From assembly GCA_013816225.1 (NCBI GenBank), contig JACDEQ010000007.1, positions 1-20,818 of the forward strand: a DNA stretch of 20,818 bases. The letters are read 5' to 3'. Positions 1 through 6,269 of this stretch are shown here, piece by piece (the stretch's first letter is position 1; each line of letters opens with the position of its first letter). Source of the stretch: Armatimonadota bacterium (GTDB taxonomy: Bacteria > Armatimonadota > Fimbriimonadia > Fimbriimonadales > ATM1). Under the pieces are notes generated by a model, which did not search any database, was not told where the DNA came from, and saw nothing but the letters and a program-made list of their open reading frames with translations. The position numbers were made by a program, and so were the translations under genes.

Positions 1-338
1 ACGATAAGCAGATCGTCAACATCAATCACTCCCGCCCCCGCTTCCCGAATTCGCTCTTGCAATTCGTCCACTCCAACAACGGGAGGATCCCAGGTGTACC
101 GGTATATCCTGCCCGGCTCGCGCCCACGCTCCACCCCAGCGACGACGACTAGCCGCTCGCAAGCGGCCGCCGCAATGTCTTGCGACGCGTAGATGGCCCC
201 GTACCCCATGTCTACCACGCTAACGTATTCCGGCAATGGCAGCAGTGCGAGTTCGTCAGTGACGATCAAGCCGAATGATCCGTCCGAGTGCCACCGGTAG
301 CCGACGCCCGCAATGAGAACTCGAACGCCTTGAATCAC
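1..338 (-). CDS. Divergent hydrogenase maturation protease homologue (partial, 3' end outside window)
   Basis: The reading frame starts with GTG at 338, overlapping the TGA of the hydrogenase large subunit (GTGA), and stays open to the window edge (112 codons seen). The N-terminus reads VLIAGVGYRWHSDGSFGLIV, which aligns with the GxGN....D(D/E)..G opening of the HyaD/HybD/HycI peptidases that remove the C-terminal peptide of the large subunit after nickel insertion. A second block, VVDMGYG, fits the D-x-G region of the family's second metal ligand. Two family positions look changed: the Asn of GxGN is Tyr, and the second acidic residue of the D(D/E) pair, a nickel ligand in HybD, is Gly. The usual DA of the third strand is AG (VVVAGVERGREPG). 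The position directly after the large-subunit gene supports a maturation role, but the changes leave open whether it is an active protease. Confidence 0.68.
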   Translation of the reverse strand, partial: MIQGVRVLIAGVGYRWHSDGSFGLIVTDELALLPLPEYVSVVDMGYGAIYASQDIAAAACERLVVVAGVERGREPGRIYRYTWDPPVVGVDELQERIREAGAGVIDVDDLLI

Positions 339-2203
339 GCAACCCCGCAGGCGCAGGTGTTCACCTCCCGCGTCACGATTCGATCGTCAGAGTGGACGTG
401 AGTGGTACAGGGCATACAAGGATCGAATGATCGAATAGCCCTAAAGATGTCTATGCCTGTGAAATCCTCCTTCTTGTCGAATTCCTCCAAGATGGGTGTA
501 GCCATCACTGCCTCTTCGTAGGCGCCGGGTTGGCCAAAGGGGTCTCTGGGCGAAGCGTTGATCGTCGAAGGCGTGATGATCTGGTAATTGACGATGGCTC
601 CCTTATCGAGTACGAGATGATGCGTGAGCCATCCTCGACCCGCGCCCCAAAACCCCACGCCTGTGCGCTCGTCTTGCGGCACCGTGTAAGGCGTCGCGGT
701 TCTCGATTCACCTTTCTTCAGCAGATCGAAGGCGATCTGAAGATTATCAAAGGCGACGATCATCGAATACAAAATGTGGTAGGCACGGCTGCGGTTACGC
801 TCGAAAGCGTTCCACACATCGGGAATCTTCCATTCCAAGTCCATTGCCGGTAGGAGGGTCTTAGGAACCGCCATTTCTAGGCTGGTACCAGTGGACTCGG
901 CGAACCTTACGTGCGGGAGCTTGTGGGCGGCGGCCGCGATCCACATGCGGGCGTAGCACCCTGCATCCATCACCTGCCGGTCCCACCGGGGCGCGGTGTC
1001 CCACGTGTACCGCTCCTTCCAATTCCGCTTGCTCGTTGGCTTGGGCTTCGTCTCCTTGTTCCATGGGTGCGCGGGCGACAACGGATTGCCAACCGAGTCC
1101 TTGGCGTATCGGACTCCTTCGTTCTCCCATCCCTCGTAGTAGGAGTGCTCCACGAACTCTTCGATGCCCATGTTTATGGTATGGAGGTTCGTCGTGACGA
1201 GCTTGCCGTCGATCACGATGCCAGGCGTGCCCCATCTACGCTCGCCCCATTCCCCGCAGTTCTCGTACTTTGCGTCATAGGCAAAGGGATCGTCCCACAC
1301 GCCGCTGTCCATAAAGTTCTTTGGCCGGGCCCCGACCTCTTTATACTTGGGATCGGCCTCATAAAAGAACTCCGTAATATCCTCCCAGATGAAGACGCCT
1401 CTCTTTGCGAAGTCGATGATCCGGCTAATTCGGGTCTGGGTCTCGTTGAGCACTTGGAGGTTAACGGTGGTGGAGAGACCTCCCGGCACGACGGTCTGGG
1501 GATGCGGATATTTGCCGTACAAGACCGCGTAGGCTTCGCGAGGAATTCGCGTCATCTGGATTCCTTCCAAATAAAGCTGTCCCGTTAACGGGTTCAGGGC
1601 TTTCATGATGTCGGCAATGGTTTTGTATCCATGAATGGAGGCGTAACGCGCCTCCGTTTTCAACGCGCGATCCCACAGAGTCGGATTGGTGCGCTCCACG
1701 ATGAGCTGCGAATAGTCGGGTCCAGCCAGCACATAGAGGTGCAAGGGGTTATCGAGCATAAAGTCGAGGGCGAGTTGAATATTTCGCAGAGCAAGGCCCA
1801 TGGGGGGCGGGCAGATACCGAACGCCATTTCGATTGCCAATGACGCGGCGACCGCGTGGACGCCGCCGCAGACACCGCAAACCCGGCTCGAAATAAACAT
1901 GGCGTCGCGCGGATCACGGCCCTTTAGAATGACCTCGTAGCCTCGGAACAAACTTGCAACGGAGTTCGCATCGAGGACCGTACGCTTTTCCAAGTCCACG
2001 ACCGCATGAAAGGCAAGGGAGCCGGCGACCCGGGTGACTGGATCGACGTTCATCTCGGTGACGTATCCGTTCCGCTGCACCAACTCTTCGATCTGAGTGC
2101 GGTCGATGTCTCGCGCCGTGTACGAGTACGGATCGGCGACTCCTTCCTTTAGGAAGGCACGCCCCTTCTCGTCAAACTCTACGGGAAGGTTTTGAAAACA
2201 CAT
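335..2203 (-). CDS. [NiFe]-hydrogenase large (catalytic) subunit
   Basis: 622 aa. It carries the NiFe active site that splits H2. The N-terminal ligand motif CGVCGGVH lies at residues 109-116 (C109, C112) and the C-terminal one, DPCMPCTTH, at 594-602 (C596, C599). Twenty residues follow H602, the position after which maturation proteases cut; this peptide contains an extra CAC motif. The early block DPVTRVAGSLAFHAVV is also typical of the family. The length resembles the long large subunits of group 1 high-affinity uptake enzymes (1h-like) from memory, but the subgroup cannot be fixed by eye. The gene lies 3 bases after the small-subunit gene and overlaps the protease-like gene by 4 bases, so it is co-transcribed. 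Its likely role is H2 oxidation feeding the respiratory chain; use of atmospheric H2 is an inference from the subgroup resemblance. Confidence 0.95.
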   Translation of the reverse strand: MCFQNLPVEFDEKGRAFLKEGVADPYSYTARDIDRTQIEELVQRNGYVTEMNVDPVTRVAGSLAFHAVVDLEKRTVLDANSVASLFRGYEVILKGRDPRDAMFISSRVCGVCGGVHAVAASLAIEMAFGICPPPMGLALRNIQLALDFMLDNPLHLYVLAGPDYSQLIVERTNPTLWDRALKTEARYASIHGYKTIADIMKALNPLTGQLYLEGIQMTRIPREAYAVLYGKYPHPQTVVPGGLSTTVNLQVLNETQTRISRIIDFAKRGVFIWEDITEFFYEADPKYKEVGARPKNFMDSGVWDDPFAYDAKYENCGEWGERRWGTPGIVIDGKLVTTNLHTINMGIEEFVEHSYYEGWENEGVRYAKDSVGNPLSPAHPWNKETKPKPTSKRNWKERYTWDTAPRWDRQVMDAGCYARMWIAAAAHKLPHVRFAESTGTSLEMAVPKTLLPAMDLEWKIPDVWNAFERNRSRAYHILYSMIVAFDNLQIAFDLLKKGESRTATPYTVPQDERTGVGFWGAGRGWLTHHLVLDKGAIVNYQIITPSTINASPRDPFGQPGAYEEAVMATPILEEFDKKEDFTGIDIFRAIRSFDPCMPCTTHVHSDDRIVTREVNTCACGVA

Positions 2204-2206
2204 GTT

Positions 2207-3637
2207 CTATTCCTTTTCCTCGCGTTTCGTATCAAAGCCCGGCCGGCGGGGAAGATTCCGTTTGCGGGCAATCTCTGCCCGCTTATCGGGCAAAACCTGA
2301 TAGTCGGGCCCATACGCCGCCTCAACGGGGGTGATCCAGCCACTTGCATATTTCTCGACACGCTTTTGACGGCCGGGCCGCTCTGAGTGAAGGTACTGAA
2401 GCCTTTCGTAAAAGAACTCAAGAAATTTATGCCCAGGTCCGATCCGCTTGCCTTCGAGAGCCCAGCCGCAAGGAACTGCGCCTTCCCACCGAATCGTCCT
2501 GTTCCGCTCCGATTCGCTGATACGACGCAGTGGCCGAATAAAGGAGCCGGTGAGCCTGCTCATGAGGCTTGAAACACTTGATCCCGGCGCCGCCTTATAA
2601 AACGGGGCGAACTTGTCCGGAAAGCCCGGCATTGTGCATCCAATGCAGACCCCGCCCGCCACCATGCACCCGCCCATATGGCTTTGCGCCCCGCGCTCCG
2701 TGATGTTGCAATTCACGACCGGTCCCCAGCAACCGAGGTCAACCAGACATTCCTTATCACCATACTCCTTCGCAAACGTGCCTTCCTCGTACCAGCCCGC
2801 GCGAGGACAATGCCGGTGAACGGTATCTGAGTAGAGCCAAGCGGGCCGGCCTAACTCGTCGAACTCTGGGAGAGGAGCCTGCCGGTTGAGAAACAATAGC
2901 AGTAGGGCAACTGTCTCCGTGAAGTTGTCGCCAACGGGGGCACAACCTGGAATGTTGATCACGGGCAACCCGAAAACGCTGCGATAATCCTTACCAAGGA
3001 AGTCCATGACGCCCATTGCGCCGGTCGGGTTGCCGTATGAAGCCGGAATTCCGCCCCAGCTTGCGCACGTGCCAATGGCGATTACAGCGGCAGCCCTAGG
3101 GGCCATTTCCTTGAGCCAGAGGGCTGTCGCCACCCGCTCCCTTCCTGCATCCGGCGTCCATGTGGGCAAGGAGCCTTCGGCCGACCATGGCTCTCCATCG
3201 ACGGTAAGGTTTTCGTCGGCAAGAGAGCCTTCGTAAATGATGACGAAGGGTGCATCCAACTCTCCCGCCGCCGCCCGCTCCAATTCGTGTGTGAAGTGGT
3301 CCCCGGATTCGATGGCCGTCGCATAGTGATGCAGAACCACCATCGGCAAACCGGGCAAGGCTCCGGTGAGAAGCTCTTCCACGGCAGGCTCTGTGGCTCC
3401 GACGGCAGCGATCGTACAGCCGTCGCAGCTCATGCCGCTGAGCCAGAATGCGTAGACCTTTTTGAGAGGTCCGTCCATGTCGTGACGTTTACCGGTATGC
3501 ATCAAGCGCTGGTGAATTTCCGAGGTCGTCGCCCCGGCGACGTTGCCAACTTGGTTGGGCATTTTGCGGCTCGTCTCGCTGTCGAGCGGCGTCATGATGT
3601 CCGCTAGGATAGGGATCTCGACCATCTGTTCAGGCAT
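2207..3637 (-). CDS. [NiFe]-hydrogenase small (iron-sulfur) subunit, cytosolic type with C-terminal extension
   Basis: 476 aa, carrying the FeS relay from the active site. Proximal-cluster ligands are C71, C74 (SCDGC), C191 (IGTCASWGG) and C232 (GCAPVGDN). Distal-cluster ligands fit H274, C277 (HRHCPR), C297 and C303. The medial cluster fits C310, C331 and C334 (CIGC), with C324 as a spare nearby cysteine. The two extra cysteines of the six-Cys [4Fe-3S] O2-tolerant enzymes are absent. The roughly 50-residue N-terminal lead has no RR-x-F-L-K Tat signal, and the 130 residues after CIGC are soluble and basic, not a membrane anchor, so the enzyme probably faces the cytoplasm. In actinobacterial-type group 1h subunits I recall Asp in place of the second proximal Cys (CxxD); here it is Cys. 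ATG at 3637 overlaps the previous stop by one base and follows GGAG. Confidence 0.94.
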   Translation of the reverse strand: MPEQMVEIPILADIMTPLDSETSRKMPNQVGNVAGATTSEIHQRLMHTGKRHDMDGPLKKVYAFWLSGMSCDGCTIAAVGATEPAVEELLTGALPGLPMVVLHHYATAIESGDHFTHELERAAAGELDAPFVIIYEGSLADENLTVDGEPWSAEGSLPTWTPDAGRERVATALWLKEMAPRAAAVIAIGTCASWGGIPASYGNPTGAMGVMDFLGKDYRSVFGLPVINIPGCAPVGDNFTETVALLLLFLNRQAPLPEFDELGRPAWLYSDTVHRHCPRAGWYEEGTFAKEYGDKECLVDLGCWGPVVNCNITERGAQSHMGGCMVAGGVCIGCTMPGFPDKFAPFYKAAPGSSVSSLMSRLTGSFIRPLRRISESERNRTIRWEGAVPCGWALEGKRIGPGHKFLEFFYERLQYLHSERPGRQKRVEKYASGWITPVEAAYGPDYQVLPDKRAEIARKRNLPRRPGFDTKREEKE

Positions 3638-3924
3638 TAGTTTTTCTCCGCTCGCCCTATAAGGGCGGCTGGATCGAAGGTCGACAAGGCCTCTGCCGAT
3701 CGCCGGAAAGCTGCGGAAGCCTCTGTAAGGAGACTCTGACTTCTAGTGCCGTATTCGGCGAACGGCTTCGTTTCGGAGTCGATTGCGCGTACCCCCATCG
3801 CGATCTGCTCAAGCGACCTTCGAACACTATCGAGGACCTTGTAGATTAAGAAAAGACCGATTATGAGGATAATGAGAAGCGCCCAAAGGCCGAGCGCGGA
3901 AAGGATCGTGAGCAACAGAGTCAC
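3637..3924 (-). CDS. Small single-pass membrane protein of the hydrogenase operon (fourth)
   Basis: 95 aa of no recognised family. A strong hydrophobic helix spans about residues 3-28 (LLTILSALGLWALLIILIIG). It is followed by a charged, Ala- and Ser-rich helical tail (SVRRSLEQIAMGVRAI, later EASAAFRRSAEALSTF) that could form a coiled coil or amphipathic helix on the cytoplasmic side. The start is GTG at 3924, overlapping the previous stop as GTGA, with GGAGG about 8 bases upstream. The stop overlaps the hydrogenase small-subunit ATG by one base, so translation is probably coupled. There are no cysteines and no haem-binding pattern, so anchoring or assembly is more likely than direct redox chemistry. 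Function is an inference from position. Confidence 0.8.
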   Translation of the reverse strand: MTLLLTILSALGLWALLIILIIGLFLIYKVLDSVRRSLEQIAMGVRAIDSETKPFAEYGTRSQSLLTEASAAFRRSAEALSTFDPAALIGRAEKN

Positions 3925-4208
3925 GCTTTGCCTCCTTGGGAGCTGATCTTTGCCGCAAGGGAGATTGCTGCTTTGGAGTGAGCTTCCGCAGCATCGCCCA
4001 GTTCGTGTGCGTCAACTAGCGCCCCCAACTGGGGAGCGGCCGCAAGGTTAGTGCTGATGTCAAGCGCGGCCACTCGCGTGATCTTGCCTAGCTTTAAAAT
4101 GTCTCCAAGTGCTCCGATAACCCGGGCCGACAGCGACAAAATGACAAGAGTTAAGGGCAGGGCGCCAATTAACCCGACCCACCAAACGGCGATAATAGGC
4201 CCGTCCAT
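3921..4208 (-). CDS. Small single-pass membrane protein of the hydrogenase operon (third)
   Basis: 95 aa of no recognised family. One hydrophobic helix lies at about residues 5-30 (AVWWVGLIGALPLTLVILSL). The polar Ala-rich tail (AAPQLGALVDAHELGDAAEA) is predicted helical by eye. There are no cysteines; His68 and His77 occur only in the tail. ATG at 4208 shares one base with the previous stop codon (TAATG), and the TGA overlaps the next gene by 4 bases. The shared plan with its three neighbours (short N-terminus, one helix, about 60-residue helical tail) suggests either old duplication or a common structural need, although sequence identity between them is not obvious. Confidence 0.8.
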   Translation of the reverse strand: MDGPIIAVWWVGLIGALPLTLVILSLSARVIGALGDILKLGKITRVAALDISTNLAAAPQLGALVDAHELGDAAEAHSKAAISLAAKISSQGGKA

Positions 4209-4501
4209 TACCGTCCTCCACCCGCAACAGGAGAAAACTGTGGGGCAGGCGTCATCGCTTTCTCAATCTCTTCGTCAGCAATAGTAACATAGTCAGCGGC
4301 TACCGTAATCGGTCGCAGGAGCTTTTCCATGTCCTCGGGCATCGCAGATGTTTGGTCCTTCACCACCGTGAGACCCCCAACGATATCCTTTAGAACCCCC
4401 CCGATTTGGACGAGCCTGATGAGAATCGTGATCAACACGGCCGCTAGCGCCAGGACGAGAACCGCAGCGTAGCAGATGGTGAGATAGCGTAGTAGCTCCA
4501 C
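4208..4501 (-). CDS. Small single-pass membrane protein of the hydrogenase operon (second)
   Basis: 97 aa of no recognised family. A hydrophobic helix spans about residues 6-30 (LTICYAAVLVLALAAVLITI), followed by an amphipathic stretch (LVQIGGVLKDIVGGLTVVKD) and an acidic helical segment (MPEDMEKLLRPITVAADYV). It ends in a Pro/Gly-rich, probably disordered tail. The single cysteine lies inside the membrane helix. It begins 3 bases after the first gene's stop and overlaps the third gene by 1 base. Assignment to the hydrogenase system rests on operon position only. Confidence 0.8.
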   Translation of the reverse strand: MELLRYLTICYAAVLVLALAAVLITILIRLVQIGGVLKDIVGGLTVVKDQTSAMPEDMEKLLRPITVAADYVTIADEEIEKAMTPAPQFSPVAGGGR

Positions 4502-4504
4502 GCC

Positions 4505-4774
4505 TTAGCTCCCCTTGCTTGACGCCGGGGCGCTCAACTTTCGATCCAGGAACTCGAGCCCTTCCATGATCCGCGTCAAGCGCTCGTTGGTCGTTTCCAG
4601 CATCCATATGGATACCGTGTTGCCGGCAATCTGCTTGCCAACTGTCCAAATGGCTTTTGCGTGACGATCAATGCTCTGGGCGGCTGCGATTATCATTCCG
4701 AGTAGAACCGCAACTACCACGATCACGACCGCTCCTATCCCGATTGAGAGCCACCAAAACTGGGTATTGTCCAT
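4505..4774 (-). CDS. Small single-pass membrane protein, first gene of the hydrogenase operon
   Basis: 89 aa. A membrane helix spans about residues 8-31 (IGIGAVVIVVVAVLLGMIIA). It is followed by a distinctive block, AIWTVGKQIAGNTVSIWML, and a polar helical end (ERLTRIMEGLEFLDRKL). The middle block has Trp, Gly and Asn spaced like a conserved motif and is the best handle for finding relatives. ATG at 4774 has a strong ribosome site, GGGAGGAG, at about 4779-4786. It follows the only good promoter-like sequence in this part of the window, so it is probably the first gene of the unit that ends in the hydrogenase genes. No family name or function is recognised from sequence alone. Confidence 0.8.
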   Translation of the reverse strand: MDNTQFWWLSIGIGAVVIVVVAVLLGMIIAAAQSIDRHAKAIWTVGKQIAGNTVSIWMLETTNERLTRIMEGLEFLDRKLSAPASSKGS

Positions 4775-4820
4775 TAGCTCCTCCCGCCGTCACCGGCGAA
4801 GAGATCAAAAACTTGGCGAT

Positions 4821-4851
4821 ATTATTGCGCACTCGCTCCCATTCCTGTCAA
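4821..4851 (-). promoter_or_regulatory. Probable promoter of the hydrogenase operon
   Basis: On the minus strand a perfect TTGACA (-35) lies at 4846-4851 and AATAAT, a 5/6 match to the -10 box, at 4821-4826. The 19-bp spacer is longer than the ideal 17. Transcription would begin near 4814, giving a leader of about 40 bases before the GGGAGGAG ribosome site and the ATG at 4774. The long spacer is typical of promoters that need an activator, but this is inferred. Confidence 0.5.
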
Positions 4852-4862
4852 GGGTTGTCAGG
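4844..4862. promoter_or_regulatory. Dyad-symmetric candidate operator over the -35 box
   Basis: The 19-bp site CCTGTCAAGGGTTGTCAGG has arms of the form CCTG-N-CAA-NNN-TTG-N-CAGG, with all seven symmetric positions in each arm matching. It covers the TTGACA box. A dimeric regulator bound here would block or replace sigma-factor contacts. No regulator gene is visible in the window. Confidence 0.45.
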
Positions 4863-6029
4863 AATTACGTATAAATACTTGCATTCTGGCTTCAGGCTGG
4901 ACTCTTTGAACCTCCTGCCGAGTCCAGCGTCAGTCGGTCTGGGGAAACACATGGATGTCCCGAACTTCAAGTCGGTTCAGCTGGTCGGACCAGACCGGAC
5001 GAAGCACTCCTTTAGGAGATCGGAATGTGCAGGCGGCACTTTGCCATAGCGAGGTGTGACCGAGAGGACGATCTGCAGGCTCTATTTTCGGTCAGACGGC
5101 CAATTCACTGAAGTATTGCGGATGGCGCCTAGAAGCAAGCAGAAGCAAGGTCATTAATTGGTTGAAAAGTACCACGTAACGGTGCCGAAACAGCTATAGG
5201 CGATGACCTTCGTAGCGGATGGCTCTGTTGGTCGCCTCGCGAACGGAAGGAAGTGGATCGACAGGGAGCAAAAGCGGGAGCAGATCGATGCGGTGAGGGA
5301 GATGGGAGCAGCTCGCGCTGTGATTGAGGGCGAACTGGTCGAAATTGAGTTCGCGTGGGCTCCACGTATTCACCGGTTGGCAGGCTTGGGTTCAGGTATT
5401 CCGGCTATAGCCCTTACTTGCGTCATCGCATTCAGTCCATCCCGGCGAAAGTTTCGGCGAAGGTTTCCGCGTGAGCGGGTTAGAAGCCGGGTCTAACCTG
5501 CCAAGTAATATTACTTTGATATCACGGACGCGAACGGGCCGGATCGATCCGGGCGGGGTGACTCCTCCTGTTTATAGTGTTCAAGCAGTGCTTCCTGCGG
5601 AGATTTTTCCGCGTGCTTTTACGCGGGCACCCCCATGCTGGCGTAGCTACCGTGAGGCCGAGAACTCGCCGCGTTGCGGCGCATGATCAGCCGGCGACAG
5701 CACGCCGCGCTCTTCCTACTGGCCGAGGTCCGTCTCGGATGTCCGCTGCACCGCAACGACCTCACCCTTATGATGGATATCCGTGTCTAAAGCGCTCCAC
5801 GCTGGCCGTTCTCCCGACGCTAAGCCCTGGCATTCGCACTACCTCAGTTTGTGACAACTATTGATGAGACGTCTCCCCGTGGGCCGTAGTCGAACCCAGA
5901 AAGCACTAGAGGCGTCTCCCCGCGGGCCGTAGTCGAACCCAATAAGGCGGCTCTAAGGCATTGCGCATATGCGGCGAGTGTCTATGAACGCCACTTTTGG
6001 TCCTTCAGAGACGAGGGGTATAGAATATC
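4863..6029. other. About 1.2 kb without a convincing intact gene
   Basis: No reading frame here shows a recognisable domain, a good ribosome site or composition like its neighbours. A plus-strand frame at 5203-5496 is open for 97 codons, but a stop directly precedes it and its product is rich in Arg with no family resemblance. Two perfect 14-bp palindromes occur at 5503-5516 (AAGTAATATTACTT) and 5539-5552 (CCGGATCGATCCGG). Near the right end lies a duplicated 29-bp element. The stretch may be decayed genes together with the hydrogenase operon's upstream control region. Confidence 0.5.
5870..5941. repeat. Two direct copies of a 29-bp element, 43-bp period
   Basis: CGTCTCCCCGTGGGCCGTAG followed by TCGAACCCA occupies 5870-5898. 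The same 29 bases, with a single T-to-C change, occupy 5913-5941, and a 14-base unrelated spacer lies between them. The change converts CCCGTGGG into the perfect palindrome CCCGCGGG. The spacing is far too short for CRISPR. It could be a pair of regulator sites or two copies of a dispersed genomic repeat. Confidence 0.8.
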
Positions 6030-6203
6030 GTGAACGGCGTCGATGTGAACTTGTCGATGGTCTCAGCCGGCATGGCCTGGTGGTTCGAGAGATACGCCGC
6101 CAACGGTGGGCCATCTGAAGGACGCTCAAGTGCGCGGCCGAGCCGCCGGCCGGGGCCTATGGTCGGAGCCGCGCATCCGTTACCGCCTTGGGATCATCGA
6201 AAG
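6030..6203 (+). pseudogene. Remnant of a staphylococcal-nuclease-like (thermonuclease) gene, C-terminal part
   Basis: In the first frame NGVDVNLSMVSAGMAWWFER matches the conserved 'G.dVN..LV..G.AWwy..Y' block of the SNase family. The reading then moves to another frame (HLKDAQVRGRAAGRGLWSEP), which matches the following 'E..AR...RGLW..p' block. It then returns to the first frame for LPPWDHRK, matching the typical PPW..R ending. At least two indels, near 6107-6112 and near 6175, therefore break the gene, and the catalytic N-terminal half is missing: a TAG precedes the fragment at 6021 and no DGDT or RL.G.D.PE block is seen upstream. It is a dead fragment. Confidence 0.72.
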
Positions 6204-6269
6204 CTCCACAGACTCGCGAGTCCTAACCCTAGGGAAATTGATCCTCACATCGGGTACAAACGATACATC

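Noticed and set aside
5203..5496. 97-codon plus-strand frame in the gap after the hydrogenase operon
   Set aside because: No recognisable domain, no ribosome site, Arg-rich composition typical of a chance frame in GC-rich DNA.
5870..5941. CRISPR array or tRNA T-arm (TTCGA-like core on the minus strand)
   Set aside because: Only two copies with a 14-base spacer, too short for CRISPR; the bases around TTCGACT do not pair as a T-stem and no cloverleaf can be drawn.
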